This document shows positions 1 through 8,547 of a stretch of DNA of 64,000 nt, one piece after another. This DNA is from Nioella sp965215655 (GTDB lineage Bacteria > Pseudomonadota > Alphaproteobacteria > Rhodobacterales > Rhodobacteraceae): contig NZ_OZ244111.1 in assembly GCF_965215655.1 (NCBI RefSeq), forward strand, positions 2,108,001 to 2,172,000. Reading direction: 5' to 3'. How positions within the stretch are numbered: position 1 is the first letter of the stretch; the number at the start of each line of letters is the position of its first letter. The notes under the pieces were generated by a model. It saw only the letters and a program-made list of their open reading frames with translations. It ran no database searches and was not told where the DNA came from. Made by a program: the position numbers and the translations under genes.

Positions 1-2
1 AT

Positions 3-608
3 ACCAATTCAGCGTATTTCAAGCTGGCCGGGAATATCTATTTCAGCGATGGCACGGAGGTTAATCTCGGCACCAGCTACCAGCAGCCAAGCGGCAATCG
101 CACCTTCCTCATCCGTACCGACAGTCAGCCCTATGGCGTTCGGATCATCACCAGCGAGATCGACTGGGATCAAGTGGCCGGTGTCAATCTGACCTTCTTC
201 CGCCTGGAAGGAACCGGCGCGGACAAACTGGCCGGCAAGCCGCCCGCCTTCTTCGCGATGCCACGGGTAAGCATGACCACGGAACAACTGGCCATTGCAG
301 AAGGCTCTCAGGCCGACCTCTATGCCTATTCCCTGATGAAGGCGACCGATGGTCAGCCGGTGGACACTCTCGACCGTTTCTATGCGCTCAAGCGGCCCCA
401 TGATCAGCCCAATGTGGAGTTCTACTACACCGCCGAATACATCATGGCCGCAGATTCCGAACGCCGCTGGCTCAAGGATCAACATGTCGAGGGTGTGCTG
501 ACCGTAACCTTGCCCGATGTACCACCGGCAGGCAGCAACGAACCGGGCTTCGTGCGCCACACCGTCGACGCCGAAGCGCTGAAGGCCCTCGAAAAAGAGG
601 ATGGCTGA
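3..608 (+). CDS. Hypothetical protein, 5' end cut by window
   Basis: The frame is open from the first bases of the window to a TGA at 606-608, so the start lies upstream. About 201 residues are visible. I do not recognise the family. The visible part alternates short hydrophobic strands with polar turns, which suggests a beta-rich domain, and ends in a charged tail (ALEKEDG). There is no membrane segment or signal peptide in the visible part. The stop overlaps the ATG of the next gene, so it is probably the upstream member of the operon running to 6027. An internal ATG at 174 would give a 144-residue product, but the frame clearly continues upstream of it. Function is unknown. Confidence 0.7.
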   Translation, partial: TNSAYFKLAGNIYFSDGTEVNLGTSYQQPSGNRTFLIRTDSQPYGVRIITSEIDWDQVAGVNLTFFRLEGTGADKLAGKPPAFFAMPRVSMTTEQLAIAEGSQADLYAYSLMKATDGQPVDTLDRFYALKRPHDQPNVEFYYTAEYIMAADSERRWLKDQHVEGVLTVTLPDVPPAGSNEPGFVRHTVDAEALKALEKEDG

Positions 609-1590
609 GAAGGGCCTGACAGGGGCGGTTCCGGCCATGTCCATTCTCGCACCAGAAAAGGCCCGCAGACCGGATTGCGATCACCGCGCCGCAATCCGGC
701 ACCTGGCCAGCGCAGCGCAAACGCTGATGGGTCCACGGGCGGGCGACGCGCAAAGCCGGCTTACCCCGTCGGGACAGCCGGCCGAGCTGGCCTTTCTGTG
801 GCCCGATGCGGACTACAGGATTTCGCTCGATCCGTGTCCAGATGCGTCGCCGGAAACGCGCTTGGCCCTTTGTGCGCGCGCCGTGGCCCCTGCCCTGTCT
901 TCGGCGCAACTGGCCACATTGGCGAAGGTATCCGAGTGGCAGCAGACCCATGGTGCGCGCTTTGGCGCGTGGTTGGGTCTTCGCCTGCGCCGGGGGGGCG
1001 TGGCGCAAAAGCTCTACCTCGACATCCCCGAGCACGCCCCATGGGCCGCGTGGGAAGCGAGGCTTGCGGGAACACCGCAGATCAGGTCGTCGCGGGGGGC
1101 GGTTGCGACCATGGTCGGTCTGGACCCGCTGACCGGCGGGACAGAAGTCTATTTCAGCGCGGGCAGGCTGCATCCTGCCGACCTCCCCGCACTGGCCCGC
1201 CGCATCGGCATCGAGCTGTCTGACACGGTTGTGCCAGCGCTTGTTCAGGATCTGACCCAACGAAGTGTGCGCTTTGCGCTGCCATCCTTTGACATGGGTT
1301 TCAGCAATGCCTGGGCTGACGACGGCTCTGCCGCTGCCTTCACCTGGTATTCGACAACGGTCGGTTTGCTTGGCCCCGACGACAGAGCGCGCGCGGCGCT
1401 GCTATCTGCCGGTGCCAATCGCGGATGGGACATGTCCGTCTACCGCGATCTGACATCGGGCCAGCCGCCGCGCCATGTGCTGATCGGCGCTGCACAAGCG
1501 GGCCAGCGGCCGCCCGCAATCAGCGCGACACTCGCCACCACGCCAGAGGCTTTGCTGCTTTGGGCGGCTGACGCGGGAGGCCGGGAATGA
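601..1590 (+). CDS. Hypothetical protein of operon 1-6027 (possible PT-barrel-like fold)
   Basis: A 329-residue soluble protein whose ATG overlaps the stop of the gene before, and whose stop overlaps the ATG of the gene after (ATGA at 1587-1590); this implies translational coupling. The family is not recognised. Several segments have a strand-like pattern ending in aromatic residues (KLYLDIPE near residue 137, TEVYFSAG near 181), recurring roughly every 40-60 residues. That rhythm is reminiscent of ABBA/PT-barrel aromatic prenyltransferases. With a class II cyclase-like motif in the next gene this would fit a terpenoid tailoring set, but it is only an impression. No signal peptide or membrane helix is visible. 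An alternative start is Met13 at 637. Confidence 0.6.
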   Translation: MAEKGLTGAVPAMSILAPEKARRPDCDHRAAIRHLASAAQTLMGPRAGDAQSRLTPSGQPAELAFLWPDADYRISLDPCPDASPETRLALCARAVAPALSSAQLATLAKVSEWQQTHGARFGAWLGLRLRRGGVAQKLYLDIPEHAPWAAWEARLAGTPQIRSSRGAVATMVGLDPLTGGTEVYFSAGRLHPADLPALARRIGIELSDTVVPALVQDLTQRSVRFALPSFDMGFSNAWADDGSAAAFTWYSTTVGLLGPDDRARAALLSAGANRGWDMSVYRDLTSGQPPRHVLIGAAQAGQRPPAISATLATTPEALLLWAADAGGRE

Positions 1591-2462
1591 AGGTCTCGCA
1601 GCTGATCGACCAGCTTGTTTCGATGCAGACTCCTTCGGGGGCCTTCCCCTCGACCGTGGACACGCGCGACGGGCGGCAGGTGGATGAAACCTGTTTTGTC
1701 ACGGCAAGCGTCGTCCTGCTGTTGACGGAAATGTACCAGCTAAGCGACGCAAACCGATGCCTTGTGCGGGCCATCGAACGAGGCGTGGCCTTTATCGAGC
1801 GCTGTGCCGACCCCGATCTTGCGGGAGCGTTCCGTTTCTACCCGCGGGATGCCGAAACCTATCAGGTTCGACGAGACTTGCCGCCCGATGCGGACGATAC
1901 GGTACTGGCCTGGATGGCTTTGATCCGCTCCGGTGCCAGACCGCAATCGGATGCCGCTGCGGTCCTCGCTTCGCTGTTCGACGGGGTCCGGGTCAGAGCG
2001 CGGGCACGGAGCGATGCGCCGTGGGTTCGCGCCGGGGTCTATCGGACCTGGCTTGATACGTCCCTTGCGATCAACCCGGCAGATATCTGCGTCAACGCCA
2101 ATATCCTTGCCTGCCGCGCGATGGCAGGGCTGCCTCCCGACCCGGAGCTTTCCGAAACCCTGTCATCCGCATTGCATCGGTGGCAGGTCTCGCCATCGAG
2201 CTTGCGGATGCTTGCACCCTATTACGCGCATCCCGATGAGATCGGCTTTGCCATGGCCCGGGCCGAACGGGCCGGTGCAGTCGGCGGGACATCCTGGTCG
2301 CAACCGCCGCAGGCCCAATCCGAAGACCAACCCCTTTATTGCAACAGCCATGGCCGCCCGTTCTGGAGAGCGCCGGCCCTGCACCGCGCGCGTCACTTGC
2401 AGCGTGCCCTCATTCAATCCAAGGAGATAGCCAATGCCCCGGATGCCGCAATCTGTTCTTGA
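1587..2462 (+). CDS. Short alpha-toroid protein with class II terpene-cyclase-like DxDDT motif
   Basis: 291 residues. The N-terminus (QTPSGAFPST near residue 14) resembles the QW/prenyltransferase-squalene-oxidase repeats that form alpha/alpha toroids. Residues 101-105 read DADDT, followed by a hydrophobic helix; this matches the DxDDT proton-donor signature of squalene-hopene and class II diterpene cyclases. The protein is much shorter than a two-domain class II cyclase (about 500-700 residues), so it is either a single-domain relative or a non-cyclase toroid protein. It overlaps the gene before by 4 bases and the gene after by 29 bases. The DxDD motif is directly visible; cyclase activity is inference, and similar motifs occur in uncharacterised toroid proteins. 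Confidence 0.6.
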   Translation: MKVSQLIDQLVSMQTPSGAFPSTVDTRDGRQVDETCFVTASVVLLLTEMYQLSDANRCLVRAIERGVAFIERCADPDLAGAFRFYPRDAETYQVRRDLPPDADDTVLAWMALIRSGARPQSDAAAVLASLFDGVRVRARARSDAPWVRAGVYRTWLDTSLAINPADICVNANILACRAMAGLPPDPELSETLSSALHRWQVSPSSLRMLAPYYAHPDEIGFAMARAERAGAVGGTSWSQPPQAQSEDQPLYCNSHGRPFWRAPALHRARHLQRALIQSKEIANAPDAAICS

Positions 2463-5400
2463 GGCCGCTGCCACCGATGACACACCGGTCGCCCGCGCAA
2501 GCACCAAGTATATGGAAATGTTCCAGCCGACACGCCCGGCGCTTGGCGGTACGGATATCAAGACCTTTCCGAATGCCGCTGGCTCGTTGGATCTCTACAC
2601 GGTCGGAACCGACAATCAGATCTACCGCCTGCGCCAGGGGGAGGGCAGCCTTGCCCCATACGAGCAGAAGACCCTGGCCATCACCGGGCGCCAGATCTTC
2701 GCCTATACCAATGACGGCGTTTCATCGAACACGCCCAACCTGATGACCCTCGGCGCCAACGGGCAGCTGCATCTTGCAACCTTCCGATCCCAGACCGACA
2801 CCTATTTCCAGAGAGAAACCAAGCCAGCCGACGCGACCGAAACAATTCGGCAGTTCACCGGGGCCAGAGGTTTGACGGGCAACATCTATTTCAATGTCAT
2901 CCTGGAAGACAACAGCACCCGTCCCGGCATTCTGGCGAACAACTTTTACCTGCCGGGCGAAGACAGTTGGGCCGGGCCTGTCTGGGTGGCGCATGAGGAT
3001 GCAAACGGGAATCCTGTCCGTGCGAAATCGGTCGTCAGCACCGCGAACAACCCTATCCAGTCGGCCCTGTTTGCCATCGGAGAGGATGATGACCCGCTCT
3101 ACGCGAAAAGCAGCGACCGGACGGCGAAGCTTGTTTCGCTCGGAACCTACAAGGTCTCTCATATGTCGGTGGTCACCGACCCGTCGGGGCAGAACAATTC
3201 CGACCGGCTGAACGTCTTCGCCATCGAGCGAGACACAGGCAAGCTGCTGTTCAAGAAAGAAAAGAAGTACCAAACCGGATCGACAACCCAATGGGACGAT
3301 TGGATTGTTGTCGATCCCGGTCAAGGTATGCGTCTGACCAGCATCTTTGCGGCACAGCAATATGACAACCTGCTTCAGGTGTTCGGGATCGGTGATGATG
3401 GCCGCCTGTACTGGACCGGCCAATTGCCGGGTGAGGGCCGCAGCGCCACACCTGAATGGCAACCGATCCTGGCGCTTGGAAACGAGATCCCGTCCAATCC
3501 GGCGGATTCCGCCTCGATCTTCGCCGTTGGCCGCGACAGCAACCGCTATAGCGAGGCCTTCACGGTATCGGCCGCTGGCAATGTCACGCGGTTCTGGCAG
3601 TCACCCACGACGCACCAATGGTTCCAGCAGCATATCGAGCTGGAACGCACCGATGATGACATGACCCAGGTTCCGACCCATTCGCTGGAATTGACCGTGC
3701 TGGACGGATCGGGCCTGCCCCTGCCAAACGCACAGATCGGGATCAAGGCCTCTTCGCTTGTGACGCTGTTCGTGAACGGTCTGTCCTACCGGGCCAGCCA
3801 GGCGGATTGGGTCAGCATAAAGGCCGGTCCCGATGGCAAGGTGATCATTCAGCAGCAGGCCAACGCGCTTGCGGCGGCAACGCTTTATATCGAGACCCCG
3901 CAGACAACGCCGGGCTCTCCGATCGTGGTGCAGCCAAATCTTCAACTTCAGGAAAAACTGACCGGGCTGACCGTCGACGAAATCAAGGATGCGAAGGATG
4001 CGGAGGGCAACTTCCTGTTGCCCGCGGAATACCGCACGGATGAATATGCCGCCAATCTTCAGGCCATAACCCAGGCCTCGATGAGCATTGCCGATGCGGA
4101 TGAAAATGGCAGCGGCAAGGTCAATTACCACTTTGCATCCCTCCGGGCAGCGGGCCGGGGCTTCCGTCCGGCGCTGAACCTTGCCGCGATGGAGGGGCAG
4201 ACATGGGCTATCGACTTCACAAGCGGATTCCCGACCTACGAGGTCATGACAGCCGACAGCCTTGCCGAATGGAAGTCCGGCCGGCGGGCTGACATGGCTG
4301 CCGCCGGGCTCGGTGACGGGTGGCTCAAATCTGCCTGGGGCACCTTCTGGAACGGCATCAAGGAAGGGGCGGAATGGATCGTCGACGGCATCAAGAAGAT
4401 CGTCGTGGAGGTGGTCGACGGCATCGGACGGGTCCTGTTCCACATCGGCGAGAAGGTGTTCGAAGCGGTGATCGAGTTCGCCCAACAGGCGTTCGATTTC
4501 GTGCAGGGCATCTGGAACTGGCTGAAGGTCAAACTCGATGAGCTTTACCAATGGCTCGCCTTCCTGTTCGATCTGCCCGATATCGTGCGCACCGCAGAGG
4601 CCATTCGCCATTCCATCGACGTGACGCTGGCCTTTACCGTCGACGGGGTTGAGTCCGTCAAACAGACCATTCTGGCGGGCATCGACACGATGAAGGACAG
4701 CCTGAAAGACACGATCGACAGTTTCATCGACGACCTCAATGAGAAGGGAGATCCCAGCTATCGAACGGCGGCGGACGAGAATGAACTGAGCGACGAAGAC
4801 AGCCACCAGATGGAGCATAACCCCTTCATCAACACCTATACCGAAAACTATGAAAACGCGCAGGAGCAAGGCCAGAGTGTTGTCAGCATGGCCTCGTCCA
4901 CGGCATTGTCCAGCTCGCTCGACAACCTGATCGAGATGCTGTCGAATCTTGCGGACAACTTCCAGTTCGGAGATGGCAAGGAAGCCTTCGACGAGGCGGT
5001 GAACTACTTTACCGCAATCGGAGACGACCCGGCCAACGCGATGAACCTGCTGCTCTCGGGTGTGGTGAAGGTGATGGAGAGTGTGGCCCTCTTCGCGCTT
5101 GACTTCGCCCGAGGGGTCATTGCGACGCTGATGGACCTGATCGCCGAGGTCATCCAGTCCTTCCGCGACTTCCTGTTCAATGAGTGGGAAATCCCCATCT
5201 TCTCGCAGCTTTACAAGTTCTTCACCGGCAAGAAGCTGGGTATTCGGTTGATCGACATCCCGGCCTACATCATCGCGGTGCCGACGACGCTGATTTACAA
5301 GCTGGCGACCGGCAAGGCCCCGTTCCCGGATCAGGCCGCGCTGGACGATTACAGGGCCTATTACACGGTCGACTGGCTCAAGGCCCAGTCCGGCATCGGG

Positions 5401-6027
5401 ACACCATCCGCCGAGGTCAGGATCGACGCATCGGCCGAGGTCTGGATCAGGGGGATCTCGCTCAGCATCTATTCTGCGGGCATGTTCGGGCGCATGATTG
5501 TCGACCCGATCACCGCCACGGCCAGCGCGCTCAACGCGCCCATCAAGCAGCTCAGCTATGCCAGCATCGTCTTGCGCTACATCACCACGGCGGCAACCAC
5601 GCCCTGGCTGCTCAATGTGAACATGGGGCCCCCAACCTGTGGGGCAGGCACCAAGGGGTTTTCCGCCAATATCTGGTTCTCTCAACTCGTCTTCGGACCA
5701 ACCCGCGGTCTGTTGATTGCCTACGCCATGCCCGCCAGCGCCGGAAAAGCCAAGATCTACACGGCAGAGGTCACGGTTTCTGTCTGGGGGGCCGTAAACG
5801 CGACAATGGTCATCTGGAACTACGTTGCGACGGATTCCGCGGACAGGAACCCCGAAAACCTGATGCGGTCGCTGTTCAACATCGTCCCGGGCCAGCTTTG
5901 CCGCTTCCTTGCCACGCCCGATATGCAAGAGCCGCTCTACGGTATCCCGATCCTGGTCGAGGTGCTTCTGATCGAGGTCGGCTATGGCAGCTCTGTCGCG
6001 GTGGCGGTCAACCAGATCGGCACCTAG
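2434..6027 (+). CDS. Giant multidomain protein: propeller-like repeats, Ig-like segment, amphipathic helical region
   Basis: 1197 residues, starting inside the end of the previous gene behind a good ribosome site (AAGGAG, 2419-2424). Residues about 45-400 carry a recurring blade-like motif, (L/I)FA(I/V)Gx-D-x-LY, at intervals of roughly 45-55 residues (DLYTVGTDNQIYR, ALFAIGEDD, QVFGIGDDGRLYW, IFAVGRDSN), as in lectin-type beta-propellers. Residues about 410-490 look like an Ig/carboxypeptidase-regulatory fold (LELTVLDGSGLPLPNAQIGI). Residues about 625-770 are Trp-rich amphipathic helices, and further long helices run to about 965. The last 220 residues are hydrophobic and strand-rich. There is no N-terminal signal peptide. 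The layout is compatible with a surface-binding, membrane-active protein, but I recognise no characterised family; I loosely recall fungal and actinobacterial proteins of unknown function with a similar helical block. Confidence 0.7.
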   Translation: MPRMPQSVLEAAATDDTPVARASTKYMEMFQPTRPALGGTDIKTFPNAAGSLDLYTVGTDNQIYRLRQGEGSLAPYEQKTLAITGRQIFAYTNDGVSSNTPNLMTLGANGQLHLATFRSQTDTYFQRETKPADATETIRQFTGARGLTGNIYFNVILEDNSTRPGILANNFYLPGEDSWAGPVWVAHEDANGNPVRAKSVVSTANNPIQSALFAIGEDDDPLYAKSSDRTAKLVSLGTYKVSHMSVVTDPSGQNNSDRLNVFAIERDTGKLLFKKEKKYQTGSTTQWDDWIVVDPGQGMRLTSIFAAQQYDNLLQVFGIGDDGRLYWTGQLPGEGRSATPEWQPILALGNEIPSNPADSASIFAVGRDSNRYSEAFTVSAAGNVTRFWQSPTTHQWFQQHIELERTDDDMTQVPTHSLELTVLDGSGLPLPNAQIGIKASSLVTLFVNGLSYRASQADWVSIKAGPDGKVIIQQQANALAAATLYIETPQTTPGSPIVVQPNLQLQEKLTGLTVDEIKDAKDAEGNFLLPAEYRTDEYAANLQAITQASMSIADADENGSGKVNYHFASLRAAGRGFRPALNLAAMEGQTWAIDFTSGFPTYEVMTADSLAEWKSGRRADMAAAGLGDGWLKSAWGTFWNGIKEGAEWIVDGIKKIVVEVVDGIGRVLFHIGEKVFEAVIEFAQQAFDFVQGIWNWLKVKLDELYQWLAFLFDLPDIVRTAEAIRHSIDVTLAFTVDGVESVKQTILAGIDTMKDSLKDTIDSFIDDLNEKGDPSYRTAADENELSDEDSHQMEHNPFINTYTENYENAQEQGQSVVSMASSTALSSSLDNLIEMLSNLADNFQFGDGKEAFDEAVNYFTAIGDDPANAMNLLLSGVVKVMESVALFALDFARGVIATLMDLIAEVIQSFRDFLFNEWEIPIFSQLYKFFTGKKLGIRLIDIPAYIIAVPTTLIYKLATGKAPFPDQAALDDYRAYYTVDWLKAQSGIGTPSAEVRIDASAEVWIRGISLSIYSAGMFGRMIVDPITATASALNAPIKQLSYASIVLRYITTAATTPWLLNVNMGPPTCGAGTKGFSANIWFSQLVFGPTRGLLIAYAMPASAGKAKIYTAEVTVSVWGAVNATMVIWNYVATDSADRNPENLMRSLFNIVPGQLCRFLATPDMQEPLYGIPILVEVLLIEVGYGSSVAVAVNQIGT

Positions 6028-6048
6028 CGGCCTCTGTGTTCGCTGTGA

Positions 6049-6070
6049 CCGGGGCCGACTCTGGCCCCGG
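6049..6070. terminator. Hairpin after the 1197-residue gene
   Basis: A perfect 8-bp inverted repeat (CCGGGGCC / GGCCCCGG) with a 6-nt loop lies 22 bases past the stop at 6027. There is no T-run after it, so it could be a stem-only or bidirectional terminator between convergent genes, or simply a stable 3' end. The rest of 6028-6226 shows no gene. Confidence 0.45.
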
Positions 6071-6226
6071 CGCGGCGGGCACGTGGCCAGAGGCACCCAC
6101 CGGAGCGCAGGGCGCTCGTCTGGGTCCGGGCGACATGTGGGCGTCGTCTTCGCAGCTTTCTGGGCGGTGGTGGCGGTTCTGAACTCTGTCAGCTTTAGGG
6201 CGCAATCATCAGGGGCCGAAACAAGC

Positions 6227-7657
6227 CTACCAAAGCTGCCGAAACCCTTTCGGCAGGTCCGACGGGTCCGGGTCCGCGATCGCGGATGCCTGTGCGGACA
6301 ACCCGCTCGCGAGGTCGCGCACAAGGCCGAGCGCGGAGGTCAGCTCGGCCTTCGAGAACGCCGATAGAACCGCGACCGCTTCGGCCTTGTGTCCCGAGCG
6401 AATGGCCACTTCCGCCACGCGAAGATGTGCATCGGTCAGATCCGACAGCCGCGCTTCGCGTGCGGAAAACGCCCCGTGCACCGGGGCAAGGGTCTGCTCC
6501 CCCAGCAATTGCATCAGGTACATCAGGCGTTTGCATTCCTGAAACGCCCCAACCGTGGTTTCATTGACCTGCGGCACGAGTGACACCGTATCGCTGCCGC
6601 CGCTGACCGCCTTGCGCCTGTCCTGAAACCGATGGGATTCGCCAGTGGTCAGGTAGCGGTGCATCCCATATTCCGGCGACACCGAGTCTTGCCCCAGAAA
6701 CACCGGCGAAAAGGGCGCGGCCAGTGCGCCGCAGGCCGCATGCCACATCATCTGAAGGGCCGGATCAGGGCTGCGGACCAGTGGGACCACCTGACCGTAA
6801 CCCGCCGTATCTCCGGTCAGTTTCTCGGTGCGCACCGCCCAGATCATGTCTTCCAGCCCGATTTTTTCCGGCCGCGCGGCGCGCGCCTGCATCTCGGCTT
6901 CGATCCACCGGATACCGTCCCAACGGCCCTTGCCGTCACCGTAGATGGCATTGGCATCGAAGGGCCCTGACCCGTACCAGCCCTGATCCTGCGCGAAGCT
7001 GACGAAATTCGGGGACCACAGGAAATCCGCGTGATCCGGGTCATGCACCGGCACCTCCTGCACATAGCCGGGGCGCGAGGCGCGGATGCTGTCGGGGCCA
7101 AGCCGTTCAGCCACCCAAAGCCCCTGCCCGCCCGCGAACTGGATCATCACCCAGGCTTCGTCTGCATCGGCAAAGAGGTGGGAGTTGCCGCCATAGCTCG
7201 CCTCGCCATGGTCCGCGATCAGTCTGGCGCACAGCTCTACCGCGCCCCTTGCGCTCGTGGCCCGTTCCAACACCGCGCGGGCCAGATCGCTGTAGTTGAG
7301 CCCCCGCTGATCCTTCGGCGTCATCTCTCGCAACTCGGGCCGAGAGGTCGACCAGACATCGCGCACGGCGACACCGGCCTCGTTCACGCCGCCATTGGTG
7401 ATCGGCGCGGGAACGCCAAGGTAATAGGAATAGCTGACCCGCATATGGCGCAGAGTATGCGCGACCTGCGGCACGGTGATCCGCTGTCCGGGCATATCCG
7501 CCTCGGAACCGACGCCCCCTTCGATCACCGCCCCCTCCGGGTGGTCGGCAGCGGGCAGGATTTCCAGCCAGTGCGAAGACGGCTCATCGCCATATCCCGC
7601 CAGCCAGGCATGACCGGTGCGGCTGTGGTTCCTGCCGACATAGATTGCGTAGCTCAT
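6227..7657 (-). CDS. C69/PepD-like dipeptidase family protein with N-terminal Ser instead of Cys
   Basis: 476 residues. The N-terminus (MSYAIYVGRN) aligns with the C69 dipeptidase start, where Cys is followed by TTILVG and acts as the Ntn nucleophile; here that position is Ser2. Further family features are the segment around residue 160-195 (GGNSHLFADADEAWVM, then GGQGLWVAERL), which matches the usual presentation of acid and Trp residues. C69 enzymes are Ntn-hydrolases that cleave dipeptides. Ser2 would be exposed after Met removal and could still act as an N-terminal nucleophile, or the protein may have lost peptidase activity. The ATG overlaps the stop of the decayed amidohydrolase upstream (ATGA), so the two were once in one operon. 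No signal peptide. Confidence 0.75.
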   Translation of the reverse strand: MSYAIYVGRNHSRTGHAWLAGYGDEPSSHWLEILPAADHPEGAVIEGGVGSEADMPGQRITVPQVAHTLRHMRVSYSYYLGVPAPITNGGVNEAGVAVRDVWSTSRPELREMTPKDQRGLNYSDLARAVLERATSARGAVELCARLIADHGEASYGGNSHLFADADEAWVMIQFAGGQGLWVAERLGPDSIRASRPGYVQEVPVHDPDHADFLWSPNFVSFAQDQGWYGSGPFDANAIYGDGKGRWDGIRWIEAEMQARAARPEKIGLEDMIWAVRTEKLTGDTAGYGQVVPLVRSPDPALQMMWHAACGALAAPFSPVFLGQDSVSPEYGMHRYLTTGESHRFQDRRKAVSGGSDTVSLVPQVNETTVGAFQECKRLMYLMQLLGEQTLAPVHGAFSAREARLSDLTDAHLRVAEVAIRSGHKAEAVAVLSAFSKAELTSALGLVRDLASGLSAQASAIADPDPSDLPKGFRQLW

Positions 7658-8547
7658 GCCTGTTCACCAACCCTTTTTGTGTTTCGCGCGTAGACCCGCC
7701 GACCATGCCGCCAGGTTTCGCAGACCTTTATCATGCCGATGGTTTCAGGCCGCGTCAGCGGATTGTCGTCGAGGATCGCCAGATCCGCAAGCTTGCCGGG
7801 GTCCAGCGACTCGCGTTCCGCCTCGCGGAAGACCTGCCACGCGGCGTCGATCCTATGCGCCCGCTTTGGGTGCGGCGTGTGACGGTTGTCTGGATCAGCT
7901 GCAAGGGCCGCGTCGGCGTGACCGAAGCGTCGCTACGGATGGTGAAGCGCTGTCCTTCAGCCTCGGCCCATCCCATGGGCGAGCTATCTTGCGCGGTCTG
8001 GACCGATGGTCTCGTCATGGTGCAGACCGCCCCAATTCCAGATATGGGCCGGAAAGACGCTGATGGTCACTCCCGGAACGACGCAGCGCCGTACCTGGTC
8101 GCGGCGCATGACCTGCCCATGAATGATCGTGTGCCGATGCTCGTCTCGCAGGTGGTGCGTCAGCGCGCCAGCCACGGCATCGAGGAACTTGTCCGGCGCC
8201 GCGTCGCCGCTACAGTGACAATGGATCTGGAACCCGAGGCGATGCAGTTTCCGGACCTCTGAAAACAGGGTGTCGCGCGCCATATAGGCCAGTCCCAGAG
8301 CGTCCGAGCCGGAACAAGGCGCGGTCAGAAAGGCGGTGCGCATCAGGAAAGAGCCATCGGTCAGCAGTTTGCGCGACCCCAGAGCAATCGCGCCTTTCAG
8401 CCAGTCGCGTCCCATAGCTGACCGACAGGCCCTGAATATCGAAACCGGATCGCCCGGAATGGCATGGATGATGACGAACAGGGTCGTTACCGCCAATACG
8501 GTGATCAGAAGCGCCAGCCCGATGCGACGCAGAATGTCGCTGAGCAT
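7654..8547 (-). pseudogene. Chimeric remnant: ABC permease start fused to a frameshifted YtcJ-type amidohydrolase
   Basis: The first 37 or so residues (8547 to about 8436) are the start of a DppB-type peptide permease: a hydrophobic helix followed by HAIPGDPVSI. The frame then passes without stop into the middle of a YtcJ-like amidohydrolase (LTDGSFLMRTAFL, then IHCHCSGDAA, then HTIIHG). That part stops at 7984 after GPDRAR. The homology continues in a second frame (RFTIRSDASVTP, then TVTRRTQSGRI, about 7985-7860) and in a third frame (IDAAWQVFREAER to RVYARNTKRVGEQA) that ends in TGA at 7654. So there is a deletion junction at the 5' end, at least two frameshifts, and an apparent internal deletion. 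It is not expected to make a functional protein. Confidence 0.8.

Noticed and set aside
1..6027. Prophage or tailocin module
   Set aside because: No capsid, tail, integrase, holin or lysozyme gene, and the large protein lacks tail-fibre or tape-measure features.
3601..6324. A 907-codon open frame antisense to the giant gene
   Set aside because: It is a mirror of high third-position GC in the real gene. It is low in complexity, shows no family motif, and runs past both ends of the domain structure seen on the + strand.
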